Shown here piece after piece: positions 26,026 to 36,708 of a stretch of 64,000 nt of DNA. The stretch is from contig NZ_JAENHO010000002.1 in assembly GCF_016785085.1 (NCBI RefSeq), forward strand, positions 1 through 64,000, given 5' to 3'. Source of the DNA: Paractinoplanes lichenicola (GTDB lineage Bacteria > Actinomycetota > Actinomycetes > Mycobacteriales > Micromonosporaceae). Both the position numbers and the translations under genes were made by a program. Under the pieces are notes generated by a model. It did not search any database. It saw only the letters and a list, made by a program, of their open reading frames with translations, and had not been told where the DNA came from. How positions within the stretch are numbered: the first letter of the stretch is position 1; every line of letters begins with the position of its first letter.

Positions 26026-27056
26026 ACATCGACCTCGCGGCGCTGCGCGCCCTGGAGCGCGAGCGGGAGATCCCGTTCGACACGATTCTGGCGGCCATCG
26101 AGACGGCCCTGCTGACGGCCTACCGGCACACCGAGGGCGCGCAGAGCCACGCCCGCGTCGAGATCGACCGCAAGACCGGGGTCGCCTCGGTGCTGGCCCA
26201 GGAGCTCGACGAGGACGGCACCGTCGTGCGCGAGGTGGACGACACCCCGCACGACTTCGGCCGGATCGCCGCGATGACCGCCAAGCAGGTGATCCTCCAG
26301 CGGCTGCGTGAGGCCACCGACGAGCAGCACTTCGGTGAGTACGCGGGCCGCGACGGCGACCTGGTCACCGGCATCGTGCAGGCCGACGCCGCGCGGGCCG
26401 AGAAGGGCATCGTGATCGTCGACCTCGGCAAGATCGAGGCGGTGCTCCCGCAGTCCGAGCAGGTCCCCGGCGAGTCGTACGAGCACGGGTCGCGGATCCG
26501 GGCGATCGTTGTGCACGTGGCCAAGGGCTTCCGCGGCCCCCAGGTCACCCTCTCGCGATCGCACCCGGCCCTGGTCAAGAAGCTGTTCGCCCTCGAGGTG
26601 CCCGAGATCGCCGACGGCGTGGTCGAGATCGCCGCGATCGCGCGTGAGGCAGGTCACCGCACCAAGATCGCGGTCCACTCGACGGTCGCCGGCGTCAACG
26701 CCAAGGGCGCCTGCATCGGCCCGATGGGCCAGCGGGTCCGGGCCGTGATGAGCGAGCTGCACGGCGAGAAGATCGACATCATCGACTGGTCGGAGGATCC
26801 GGCCCAGTTCGTCGGCAACGCCCTCTCGCCGGCAAAGGCCCTGCGTGTCGAGGTGGTGGACGCCGCCACCCGGACGGCCCGGGTGACCGTGCCCGATTTC
26901 CAGCTGTCGCTGGCGATCGGCCGGGAGGGGCAGAACGCCCGGCTCGCCGCCCGCCTGACCGGGTGGCGGATCGACATCCGGCCGGACAACGAACCGACCG
27001 GCCCTTCCGACCGCTCAGCCCCGGCCGATCGTGATGCGGCCGAGGCGGGAAGCTGA
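26022..27056 (+). CDS. nusA: Transcription elongation/termination factor NusA
   Basis: A 344-residue NusA: N-terminal RNA-polymerase-binding domain (about 1-100), S1 domain (about 110-180), and two KH domains (about 200-335; [14 protein letters not shown] and [18 protein letters not shown]). It lacks the acidic C-terminal repeats of the enterobacterial protein, as usual in actinobacteria. It controls pausing, termination and antitermination. Start overlaps the rimP stop. Confidence 0.97.
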   Translation: MNIDLAALRALEREREIPFDTILAAIETALLTAYRHTEGAQSHARVEIDRKTGVASVLAQELDEDGTVVREVDDTPHDFGRIAAMTAKQVILQRLREATDEQHFGEYAGRDGDLVTGIVQADAARAEKGIVIVDLGKIEAVLPQSEQVPGESYEHGSRIRAIVVHVAKGFRGPQVTLSRSHPALVKKLFALEVPEIADGVVEIAAIAREAGHRTKIAVHSTVAGVNAKGACIGPMGQRVRAVMSELHGEKIDIIDWSEDPAQFVGNALSPAKALRVEVVDAATRTARVTVPDFQLSLAIGREGQNARLAARLTGWRIDIRPDNEPTGPSDRSAPADRDAAEAGS

Positions 27057-27096
27057 CCGGATACGCGTCCGGGACGCACGAGGAGTAGACTTTCAC

Positions 27097-27435
27097 ATGG
27101 TCGGCCCGACGCGTACCTGTGTCGGTTGTCGCAAGCGCGCGCCGGCCACCGATTTGATTCGGTTCGTCGCGGCCGGTTCCGGGGATGATCTCCGGCTCCA
27201 GCCCGATCCGAACCGCCGACTGCCGGGCCGGGGAGCGCATCTGCATCCTGATCCGGCTTGCTTCGCGCTGGCGGAGCGGCGCCGTGCCTTCGGGCGGGCG
27301 CTGCGTCTCCCCGGTGTTGCTGACACCGGAATGCTTGCCGAGCACATCCGGGTGGCCGTCACGCCACTCGGAACGACCGATGGCACGGCCGCCGTGGCCG
27401 AGTCACGACCCAGCAAGGTAGGACGACCCAGATGA
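27097..27435 (+). CDS. YlxR-family RNA-binding protein (DUF448)
   Basis: A 112-residue YlxR/DUF448 protein between nusA and infB, the conserved place for this family. It has RTCVGCRKR near the N-terminus, LIRFVA, GRGAHLHPDPACF and a helix RRAFGRAL. Members are small nucleic-acid-binding proteins; one has been reported to modulate RNase P activity. ATG 27097 is chosen so the protein begins just before the cysteine motif, with GAGGAG about 11 bases upstream. Confidence 0.9.
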   Translation: MVGPTRTCVGCRKRAPATDLIRFVAAGSGDDLRLQPDPNRRLPGRGAHLHPDPACFALAERRRAFGRALRLPGVADTGMLAEHIRVAVTPLGTTDGTAAVAESRPSKVGRPR

Positions 27436-27481
27436 GCACACGATGAAGTCCCTGAAATGAACAGGCTTCTAGTGCACGAGT

Positions 27482-27512
27482 GAGGTCGTTGCGGGTGCGC
27501 TCGCACGACCTC
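27482..27512 (+). promoter_or_regulatory. Leader stem-loop before infB
   Basis: GAGGTCGT (27482-27489) plus GCG (27491-27493) pairs with CGC and ACGACCTC (27502-27512) around a one-base bulge and an 8-base loop. It ends 15 bases before the infB GTG, just upstream of the GTGAGGAG ribosome site. It may be an mRNA processing site or modulate translation. There is no T-run, so it is not a standard terminator. Confidence 0.5.
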
Positions 27513-27527
27513 GAAGTGAGGAGTGCA

Positions 27528-30593
<3,066 letters not shown>

Positions 30594-30612
30594 AGGGTCA
30601 GTAGCAACGGTC

Positions 30613-30644
30613 AAGGCCCCCAGTGCTTCGGCGCTGGGGGCCTT
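30613..30644. terminator. Stem-loop terminator after infB
   Basis: Fourteen paired bases (30613-30626 with 30631-30644, one G-T pair) close a TTCG tetraloop. It starts 17 bases past the infB stop (TAA 30591-30593). The T-run is weak, which is common in actinomycetes. It likely ends the rimP-infB operon transcript. Confidence 0.8.
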
Positions 30645-30661
30645 GCTGTCCAATGACTGCC

Positions 30662-31684
30662 ATGTCCCGGTACGCCCTGCTGCTCGCGCCCTCCGCCAAT
30701 CGCGTCTACGCCGATCAGGCCGCCCGCCTAGCCGTCGCCGAGCTGGCCGGGTTCGCGCCGGTGCTCGCCGGTGGCCTCGACGACATCGACGTCATCACGC
30801 TCGGCGGCGTCGAATATCTGGCCTTCACCGGCGACCTGACGGTTCGCGACGTCGCCTACCTGTCGAACCTCTCCGCGGCGTACGCGCTGTTCGAGCGGAC
30901 CGACGACGATCACCTGCGGCCGGTGATGATGACCCCGCTGGCCCGGTACGACAGCGACCTCATCACGATCCCGAAATACGTGGGCAAGACCAACGAGCAG
31001 TTCACCAAGCTCGTGCTCAACCTGACGATCCTGGCCTCGGCGTCGGCCCCCAAGATGCTCGACGGCCACCTCACCGTGCTCGACCCGCTGTGCGGCCGCG
31101 GCACGACCCTCAACCAGGCGCTGATGTACGGCTACGACGGCGTCGGGGTCGAGCTGGACGGCAAGGACTTAGAGGCGTACAAGCTGTTCCTGCAGACCTG
31201 GCTCAAGCGCAAGCGCCTCAAACACACCGCCGACCTCGTTCCCGTACGGCGTCAGGGCCGCCGCGCCGCCCGCCGGCTCGAGGTGACGATGGCCGCCAGC
31301 AAGGACGACCACAAGGCCGGGGCCGTGCAGAAGCTCGTCGTGCTGCAGGCCGACACCACCCAGCTCGACGGCCTGCTGCGCGGGAACGTGGCCGACGTGC
31401 TGGTGGCCGACCTGCCGTACGGGGTGGCGCACGGCTCCTACGACGACGAGGGCGGCCTCTCCCGGCGCCCGCTCGACCTGCTGGAGCGCGCGGTGCCGCA
31501 GTGGCTGCCGCTGCTGCGCCCGGGCGGCGCGATCGGCCTGTCGTGGAACACCAAGGTCGCCAAGCGCGAGCTGGCCGAGGACATCCTGCAGGCGAACGGG
31601 CTGGAAATCGTGCCCCAGCTCCCCCTCGTGCACCGCGTGGACCAGGGCATCGAGCGTGATGTGGTGATCGCCCGCCGAAATTGA
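30662..31684 (+). CDS. TRM11-like SAM-dependent RNA methyltransferase
   Basis: A 340-residue predicted methyltransferase. The SAM site is LDPLCGRGTTLNQAL followed by GYDGVGVELDGKD, and the catalytic motif IV is VADLPYGV, the (D/N)PPY-like signature of N-methylating RNA or DNA enzymes. The N-terminal third (about 1-130) resembles the substrate-binding part of TRM11-type tRNA guanine methyltransferases. A basic insert (KRKRLKHTAD, RRQGRRAARR) could bind RNA. The target is not determined. Start ATG 30662 lies just after the infB terminator. Confidence 0.75.
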   Translation: MSRYALLLAPSANRVYADQAARLAVAELAGFAPVLAGGLDDIDVITLGGVEYLAFTGDLTVRDVAYLSNLSAAYALFERTDDDHLRPVMMTPLARYDSDLITIPKYVGKTNEQFTKLVLNLTILASASAPKMLDGHLTVLDPLCGRGTTLNQALMYGYDGVGVELDGKDLEAYKLFLQTWLKRKRLKHTADLVPVRRQGRRAARRLEVTMAASKDDHKAGAVQKLVVLQADTTQLDGLLRGNVADVLVADLPYGVAHGSYDDEGGLSRRPLDLLERAVPQWLPLLRPGGAIGLSWNTKVAKRELAEDILQANGLEIVPQLPLVHRVDQGIERDVVIARRN

Positions 31685-31709
31685 GCCGCGAACTGTCGCA
31701 CCCCGGCAG

Positions 31710-31715
31710 TAACCT
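31710..31715 (+). promoter_or_regulatory. Predicted leaderless -10 (TAACCT) of the DUF503 gene
   Basis: TAACCT ends 8 bases before ATG 31724, with no ribosome site between. Confidence 0.5.
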
Positions 31716-31723
31716 TCCCGCTG

Positions 31724-32017
31724 ATGTATACCGAGACCGCAGTGTTCGACCTGCTGCTGCCCGGCGATTCACGATCGCTGAAGCAGAAGCGCTCCTACGT
31801 TCGCCCGATCCTCGCGATGCTGAAGAAATACGAGGTCAGCGCAGCCGAGGTGGGCTTTCACGACCTGCACGCCCGGGCCCAGCTCGGCGTGGCGGTGGTG
31901 GCCGCCGAGCCCGCACAGGCGCGGGCCGTCATCGACACCTGCGAGAACCAGGTGGCCGGTCGCCCCGAGGTCGAGTTGCTGTCGGTGAAGCGCCGGCTGT
32001 ACGGCGACGACGACTGA
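31724..32017 (+). CDS. DUF503 family protein
   Basis: A 97-residue DUF503 protein, conserved beside rbfA in actinobacteria and Firmicutes. Family features are an N-terminal LLLPGDSRSLKQKRSYVRPIL, then VAAVEVGFHDLHA-like sequence and C-terminal VELLSVKRRL. A small ferredoxin-like alpha/beta fold is expected. The position in the ribosome-biogenesis cluster suggests a role in ribosome assembly or translation; no activity is known. Confidence 0.88.
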   Translation: MYTETAVFDLLLPGDSRSLKQKRSYVRPILAMLKKYEVSAAEVGFHDLHARAQLGVAVVAAEPAQARAVIDTCENQVAGRPEVELLSVKRRLYGDDD

Positions 32018-32111
32018 CTCAGACGTTCGGCCCGGCGGCCGCGTGGGTAGGCTTCAGCAGTTGGGCGGGGGCGGTTGCGAACCCGCGGGATCACAGTCGG
32101 AGGTGGGCGAT

Positions 32112-32582
32112 ATGTCGGACCCGGCCAAGACGCGTCGGCATGCCGAGCGCGTACGGGAACTGGTGGCGTCGCTGGTACGTGAGATCAAGGATCCCCGGCT
32201 CGGCATGGTGACCATCACGGACGCGCGGATCACCGGCGATCTGCGCGAGGCGACGGTCTATTACACGGTGCTCGGCGACACCACCGAGCAGGCGGGCACC
32301 CAGGCGGCGCTGGAGAGCGCCAAGGGCATGCTGCGCAGCCGCGTGGGCCACGCCCTGGGCCTGCGGCACTCGCCGAGCCTGGCGTTCGTGCTCGACAACG
32401 TGCAGGACCACGCCAAGGAGATGGAGGACCTGCTGGCCGAGGCGCGACAGCGCGACCAGGAGGTCCAGCGGCTGGCCGCGGGCAAGAAGTACGCCGGCGA
32501 CCCCGACCCCTACAAGAGCGAGGACGACGAGGACGACGAGGACGCCACCGAGCGGGTGGGCGCCCGCGAGGACCAGAGTTGA
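32112..32582 (+). CDS. rbfA: 30S ribosome-binding factor RbfA
   Basis: A 156-residue RbfA, which binds immature 30S subunits and aids 16S rRNA 5'-end processing. The KH-like core (about 1-110) contains RVRELVASLVREIKDPRLG, VTITDARITGDLREATVYY and LRHSPSLAFVLD. The C-terminal ~40 residues are acidic (SEDDEDDEDATE). GGAGGTG 8 bases before ATG 32112 sets the start. Stop overlaps the DHH gene start. Confidence 0.95.
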   Translation: MSDPAKTRRHAERVRELVASLVREIKDPRLGMVTITDARITGDLREATVYYTVLGDTTEQAGTQAALESAKGMLRSRVGHALGLRHSPSLAFVLDNVQDHAKEMEDLLAEARQRDQEVQRLAAGKKYAGDPDPYKSEDDEDDEDATERVGAREDQS

Positions 32583-33631
32583 CCTCCTCCTCCGTGACGC
32601 GGCCCGGCGTTGAGCCGGGCCGCTCGTCTTCCGCGATCACCACGGCGGCGTGGGACGCGGCCGTCGCGGCGATCCGCGCGGTGCCCCTCGACGCCGAGGT
32701 GCAGCTGATCTGCCACGTGAACCCCGACGGCGACGCCCTCGGCAGCATGCTCGGGTTCGCCCTGGGCCTGCGCCGGCTGGGCTTCACCGGGCTGCGGGCC
32801 ACGTTCCCCGGCGATTTCGACGTGCCGGAGCCGTATCGCGCGCTGCCCGGAGCCGAGCTGCTGGTGCCGGAGCCTCAGGCGTACGGGAAACCGCAGTTGA
32901 TCTTGATCTTCGACGTGGCGGGCGAGTCGCGCCTGGGGGCCCTGGCCGGCCTGCTCGACGCGGGTATCCCGGCGATCGTGCTCGATCACCACGCCTCCAA
33001 CACCGGCCTGGGCGACGTCACCCTGGTCGACCCGGCGGCCGTCGCGACCTCGGTGGTGGCCGACGAGCTGCTGACCAGGCTGGGGGTCGAGCTCGACGCC
33101 GAGATCGCCGAATGCCTGTACGTCGCGCTGGCCACCGACACCGGCTCGTTCAAGTTCGTCCGCAGCCCGTCGGTGCACGAGCTGGCGGCCCGCCTGATCG
33201 CCACCGGCATCAGCCCCGGCGACATCGCCCGGCGCATCTTCGACACCCGCCCCTTCGGGGCCATGAAGCTGGCCGGCGAGGTGCTGGGCCGCGCGATCCT
33301 CGACCCGGCGGCGGCCGGCGGGCGCGGCATGGTCTGGACGTATGCGACGACCGCCGACCTCGAACGGCACCACCAGCGGCCGTACGTGCTGGATTCGCTG
33401 ATCGACCCCGTGCGCGGGGTGGCCGAGGCCGACGTGGCCGTGGTCGTCAAGGAGCTGACCGCGGGCGAGTGGTCGGTGTCGCTGCGCTCCAAGGGCGGCG
33501 TCGACGTCAGCGCGGTCGCGGTCGCCCTGGGCGGCGGCGGGCATCGGCTGGCGGCCGGCTTCACGGCGTACGGCACCCCCGACGACGTGATCGCTCAGAT
33601 CGTGCCCCTGCTGGAGGCCAACCTCTCCTGA
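32579..33631 (+). CDS. DHH-family phosphoesterase (NrnA-like)
   Basis: A 350-residue DHH/DHHA1 phosphoesterase. Motifs: HVNPDGDALGS (I), FDVAGESRLG (II), LDHHASN (III, the DHH box), and ATDTGSFKF (IV). The C-terminal DHHA1 domain ends with GGGGHRLAAGF. NrnA enzymes degrade oligoribonucleotides of 2-5 bases, dephosphorylate pAp and may cleave cyclic dinucleotide intermediates. It follows rbfA as in many actinobacteria. TTG 32579 overlaps the rbfA stop; a GTG five codons in is an alternative. Confidence 0.92.
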   Translation: MTSSSVTRPGVEPGRSSSAITTAAWDAAVAAIRAVPLDAEVQLICHVNPDGDALGSMLGFALGLRRLGFTGLRATFPGDFDVPEPYRALPGAELLVPEPQAYGKPQLILIFDVAGESRLGALAGLLDAGIPAIVLDHHASNTGLGDVTLVDPAAVATSVVADELLTRLGVELDAEIAECLYVALATDTGSFKFVRSPSVHELAARLIATGISPGDIARRIFDTRPFGAMKLAGEVLGRAILDPAAAGGRGMVWTYATTADLERHHQRPYVLDSLIDPVRGVAEADVAVVVKELTAGEWSVSLRSKGGVDVSAVAVALGGGGHRLAAGFTAYGTPDDVIAQIVPLLEANLS

Positions 33632-33645
33632 TCCGTTGTTTGCCG

Positions 33646-33680
33646 GCGCGTCTCACTTCGGTGGGGCGCGCTTTTTCTTT
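33646..33680 (+). terminator. Rho-independent terminator after the DHH gene
   Basis: An 11-bp stem (33646-33656 with 33661-33671, two G-T pairs) closes a TTCG tetraloop and is followed by TTTTTCTTT. It starts 15 bases after the DHH stop and closes the DUF503-rbfA-DHH transcript. Confidence 0.92.
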
Positions 33681-33735
33681 CTGTCGGGTATCGGCTGCGT
33701 GTCTCGATTAGTGGGAACCACGCCTCAACAAGCGG

Positions 33736-33775
33736 AACTGAACGATAGTTTGGTGACCTGAACGGTGATTTGGTT
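33736..33775. repeat. Two imperfect 20-bp direct repeats
   Basis: 33736-33755 and 33756-33775 share CTGAAC at the same register and TTTGGT near the end. They lie about 190 bases upstream of a small ORF. Tandem 20-bp spacing (about two helical turns) suits cooperative binding on one DNA face. Confidence 0.5.
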
Positions 33776-33966
33776 TTGCGCGGCCGTGACCACAGCCCGC
33801 CGTGGAACCTCGAGCCACCCGGGTTCACCCATCCGGGTCGCGTCACCCAGCGCCAAGCGCCCGGCGATCCCGGGCCGGCCCCGATGTGACGCCCGCTCGA
33901 CCGATCCCAGACAGCGTGCGCGTGGCCTCTCGTCACGCCCGCACCCACCGTGGAAGGACCACGATC

Positions 33967-34056
33967 ATGGCTGCCAAGCCCAAGCCGCAGAACACCGACG
34001 AAGCCCGCGAGCAGGCCCGCCGCGCCCTGCAGACGTCGATGGACACTCGTCAGTAA
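33967..34056 (+). CDS. Small 29-residue hydrophilic protein
   Basis: A 29-codon ORF starting MAAKPKPQNTDEAREQARRA and ending MDTRQ. A GGAAGGACC ribosome site lies about 7 bases upstream of the ATG. Third codon positions are almost all G or C, as in neighbouring genes. A short amphipathic helix is likely (TDEAREQARRALQT). No family is recognised. It sits alone between a terminator and the MATE gene. A non-coding origin cannot be excluded without comparative data. Confidence 0.5.
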   Translation: MAAKPKPQNTDEAREQARRALQTSMDTRQ

Positions 34057-34107
34057 GCACCTACTCGAATTGCAGTCCTTACGGACGGGCGGGCATCATG
34101 ACTACCT

Positions 34108-35436
34108 ATGAGCCCGTCTGCCCCTGAGGCGAGACCGCGGCCGGGTGTCTCCGCGCGCAAGATCGCCTCGCTCGCCCTGCCGGCCCTGGTCGTGCTGGCC
34201 GCCGAGCCGCTCTACGTGCTCGTCGACACCGCCGTCGTGGGTCACCTGGGCCCGGTGCCGCTCGCGGCCGTCGCCGTCAGCGGCTCCGTCATGTCGGTGG
34301 CCGCCTGGCTCGGCACGCTCATGTCCTACGGCACGACCGGTCGGGCCGCCCGTCGCTTCGGCGCCGGGGACAGGGCCGCCGCGGTCGCCGAGGGAGTGCA
34401 GGCGTCGTGGCTCGCGCTCGGCGTGGGTGTGCTGGTGGCCCTGCTCGCGCAACCGCTGGCCGGCCCGCTGGCCCGGGCCCTCTCCGGTGACCCCGAGGTC
34501 GCCGGCGCCGCCGCCGGCTGGTTGCGCATCGCCGCGCTGGGCGCCCCCGGGCTGCTGCTCGCCGCGGCCGGCAACGGCTGGATGCGCGGCGTGCAGGACA
34601 CCCGCCGCCCGCTGATCTTCGTGCTGGGCGCGAACGTGCTCTCCGCGATCCTGTGCCCGGTGCTGGTCTATCCGGTCGGCTGGGGCCTGACCGGCTCCGC
34701 CGTCGCCAACGTGGTCGCGCAGACGATCTCCGGCTGCTTCTTCCTGTACGCCCTGGTCCGCGAGACCAAGCAGCTGCGCCCGAACCCGCAGATCATCCTG
34801 CTCCAGCTGCGCCTCGGGCGGGACCTGCTGATCCGCGGCGGCGCGTTCCAGGCCTGCTTCCTCTCGGCGACCGCGGTGGCGAGCCGGTTCGGCGTCGCAT
34901 CCGTCGGCGCCCACCAGATCGGGCTGCAGCTCTGGTTCTTCAGCGCGCTCGCCCTCGACGCGGTCGCCATCGCGGCCCAGTCGCTGGTCGGGGCCGCGCT
35001 CGGCGGCGGCAGCGCGGAAGAGGCGACGGCCGTGGCCCGCAAGGTGACGATCGCGGGCGGGCTATCCGGGATCGCGGTCGCCCTGCTCGTGGCGGCCGGG
35101 GCGGGATCGATCCCGGGCTGGTTCACCCCCGACGAGGGCGTCCACGCCCAGGCCGCGATCATCTGGCCCTGGTTCATCGGGCTGATGCCGTTCGCCGGGG
35201 TGGTCTACGCGCTCGACGGCGTGCTGATCGGGGCCGGGGACGTCCGCTTCCTGCGCAACATCACCCTGGCCGCGGCCCTGCTGGGCTTCCTCCCGGCGAT
35301 CTGGATCGCGTACTTCTTCGACCTCGGCCTGGGCGGGGTGTGGGCCGGGCTGGCGTTGCTGATCCTGATCCGCTTCGCCACGACGGTGTGGCGCTGGCGG
35401 TCGGGACGCTGGGCCGTCACCGGGGCGGCGCTCTGA
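34108..35436 (+). CDS. MATE-family efflux transporter (DinF-like)
   Basis: A 442-residue membrane protein with 12 predicted segments in two halves. It begins KIASLALPALVVLAAEPLYVLVDTAVVGHLG, matching the DinF branch of the multidrug and toxin extrusion family, and continues with GNGWMRGVQDTR. These transporters use Na+ or H+ gradients to export cationic or amphipathic compounds. It lies just upstream of truB (17 bases), a location common in Micromonosporaceae and mycobacteria. Confidence 0.92.
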   Translation: MSPSAPEARPRPGVSARKIASLALPALVVLAAEPLYVLVDTAVVGHLGPVPLAAVAVSGSVMSVAAWLGTLMSYGTTGRAARRFGAGDRAAAVAEGVQASWLALGVGVLVALLAQPLAGPLARALSGDPEVAGAAAGWLRIAALGAPGLLLAAAGNGWMRGVQDTRRPLIFVLGANVLSAILCPVLVYPVGWGLTGSAVANVVAQTISGCFFLYALVRETKQLRPNPQIILLQLRLGRDLLIRGGAFQACFLSATAVASRFGVASVGAHQIGLQLWFFSALALDAVAIAAQSLVGAALGGGSAEEATAVARKVTIAGGLSGIAVALLVAAGAGSIPGWFTPDEGVHAQAAIIWPWFIGLMPFAGVVYALDGVLIGAGDVRFLRNITLAAALLGFLPAIWIAYFFDLGLGGVWAGLALLILIRFATTVWRWRSGRWAVTGAAL

Positions 35437-35441
35437 ACGCC

Positions 35442-35447
35442 TAGGGT
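35442..35447 (+). promoter_or_regulatory. Predicted leaderless -10 (TAGGGT) of truB
   Basis: TAGGGT ends 6 bases before GTG 35454 and lies directly after the MATE stop codon. No ribosome site is present. Confidence 0.55.
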
Positions 35448-35453
35448 GGGCCG

Positions 35454-36335
35454 GTGAATGCGGACGGACTCATCGTGGTGGACAAGCCGGCGGGGATGAC
35501 CTCGCACGACGTGGTGGCGCGGATCCGGCGGCTGGCCAAGACCCGGCGCGTCGGCCACGGCGGCACGCTCGACCCGATGGCCACCGGCGTGCTGATCATC
35601 GGCGTGAACCGGGCGACGCGCCTGCTCACGTACGTGATCGGCTCGTCCAAGAGCTACGCCGCGACGATCCGCCTGGGCCAGTCGACGATCACCGACGACG
35701 CCGAGGGCGAGATCACGGCCACGTCCCCGGTCGACGGCGTCACCGACTCCGCGATCCGGGACGGGCTGGCCGGCCAGCGCGGCGAGATCGACCAGGTGCC
35801 CAGCGCCGTGAGCGCCATCAAGATCAATGGGCAGCGGGCGTACAAGCGGGTCCGCGAGGGCGAGGAGGTGTCGATCCCGGCCCGCCGGGTGACGATCTCG
35901 CAACTCGACGTGCTGGAGATCCGGCGCGATGCCGGCTTCGTCGACGTGGACATCCAGGTGACCTGCTCGTCGGGCACCTACATCCGCGCGATCGCCCGCG
36001 ACCTGGGCACGCTGCTGGGCGTGGGCGGTCATCTGACGGCCCTCCGCCGTACGGCCGTGGGGGGTTTGACCTTGGAGTCGGCGCGGACGCTCCCGCAGCT
36101 CGAGGAGGTGGCGCCCGACGTGGTCACGCTGCCTGTGGCTGCGGCGGCTCGGCAGGCGTTTCCGCAGCGGGAAGCCACCGAGGAGGAGGCGCGGGTGCTC
36201 AGCCATGGGGGGCCGCTCGCGGCGGTCGGGATCTCGGGGCCGTACGCGGTGTTCTCGCCGTCGGGGGAGGTGCTGGCCATCGTGTCGGAGCGCGAGGGGC
36301 GGGCGCGGGCGGAGATTGTGCTGGCCCCGGCCTGA
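35454..36335 (+). CDS. truB: tRNA pseudouridine-55 synthase TruB
   Basis: A 293-residue TruB, which makes pseudouridine 55 in the T-loop of tRNAs. Motif I (VDKPAGMTSHDVV) and the catalytic-Asp segment HGGTLDPMATGVL (Asp about 41) are exact, followed by KSYAATIRLG and QVPSAVSAIKINGQRAYKRVREGE. A PUA-like C-terminal region ends the protein. The 3' end including the stop is copied about 145 bases downstream. Confidence 0.95.
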   Translation: MNADGLIVVDKPAGMTSHDVVARIRRLAKTRRVGHGGTLDPMATGVLIIGVNRATRLLTYVIGSSKSYAATIRLGQSTITDDAEGEITATSPVDGVTDSAIRDGLAGQRGEIDQVPSAVSAIKINGQRAYKRVREGEEVSIPARRVTISQLDVLEIRRDAGFVDVDIQVTCSSGTYIRAIARDLGTLLGVGGHLTALRRTAVGGLTLESARTLPQLEEVAPDVVTLPVAAAARQAFPQREATEEEARVLSHGGPLAAVGISGPYAVFSPSGEVLAIVSEREGRARAEIVLAPA

Positions 36336-36355
36336 GAACACGAGGGGCGGGCGCT

Positions 36356-36432
36356 GGGAGCGCGAGGGCGGCCACGGGGAGCGCTAGGGCGGCCACGGGG
36401 AGCGCTAGGGCGGCCGCTGGGAGCGCGTGTCG
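36356..36432. repeat. 21-bp tandem repeats downstream of truB
   Basis: Units beginning GGGAGCGC start at 36356, 36377, 36398 and 36419, an exact 21-bp period, with one or two substitutions per unit. They lie between truB and the downstream copy of its 3' end. Confidence 0.85.
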
Positions 36433-36445
36433 CAGGCGCGGGCGC

Positions 36446-36483
36446 GGGCGCGGGCGGAGATCGTGCTGGGCCCCGGCCTGAGA
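36446..36483. repeat. Copy of the truB 3' end
   Basis: These 38 bases repeat 36301-36337 (the last coding bases and stop of truB) with one T-to-C change and one inserted G. The copy is noncoding. Confidence 0.85.
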
Positions 36484-36500
36484 TCAGGAGGGCCAGCCGC

Positions 36501-36541
36501 TGTGGACAACTCGGATCGGCGCTCGAGCCGCCTGTGGACAA
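36501..36541. promoter_or_regulatory. Two DnaA-box-like sites
   Basis: TGTGGACAA at 36501-36509 and 36533-36541 is the reverse complement of TTGTCCACA, the actinobacterial DnaA box. Both extend to TGTGGACAACTC, 32 bases apart (about three helical turns) in the same orientation. They lie upstream of ribF. Binding is not shown. Confidence 0.5.
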
Positions 36542-36708
36542 CTCAGCCCGCAAGCTTGACAGCGGCGTAGTCTCCACCCGGTCCCCGTGGTGGGCGGGGG
36601 TTTGGGATGGCGGGACCGGCTGCGGAAACCGACAAATCGCCCACCGAAAGCGGGTGCGGGGCGACCTATACGCTGTCCCGGGAGCGAGGCTGACCGGAGG
36701 CGCGAGAC

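Larger units (their letters stand above)
33632..33966. other. 335-base intergenic region before a small ORF
   Basis: Holds the strong terminator at 33646-33680 and a pair of imperfect 20-bp direct repeats (33736-33755 and 33756-33775, both with CTGAAC and TTGGT). The rest is GC-rich with no clear gene until the 29-codon ORF at 33967. Confidence 0.6.
36336..36708. other. 373-base intergenic region between truB and ribF
   Basis: Contains, in order: 3.5 copies of a 21-bp tandem repeat (36356-36432), a near-perfect copy of the truB 3' end (36446-36483), two exact TGTGGACAA boxes (36501-36509 and 36533-36541), and a TATACG-containing stretch near 36667 that may be the ribF promoter. No gene is seen; two overlapping reading frames at 36534-36839 lack ribosome sites. 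Confidence 0.7.

Noticed and set aside
34098..34127. ATG at 34098 as an upstream start or leader peptide for the MATE gene.
   Set aside because: It is out of frame with the MATE gene, and encodes only nine residues without a ribosome site. ATG 34108 fits the family start.
36336..36708. An FMN riboswitch upstream of ribF.
   Set aside because: No conserved RFN-element segments are visible. The region is made of repeats and DnaA-like boxes.
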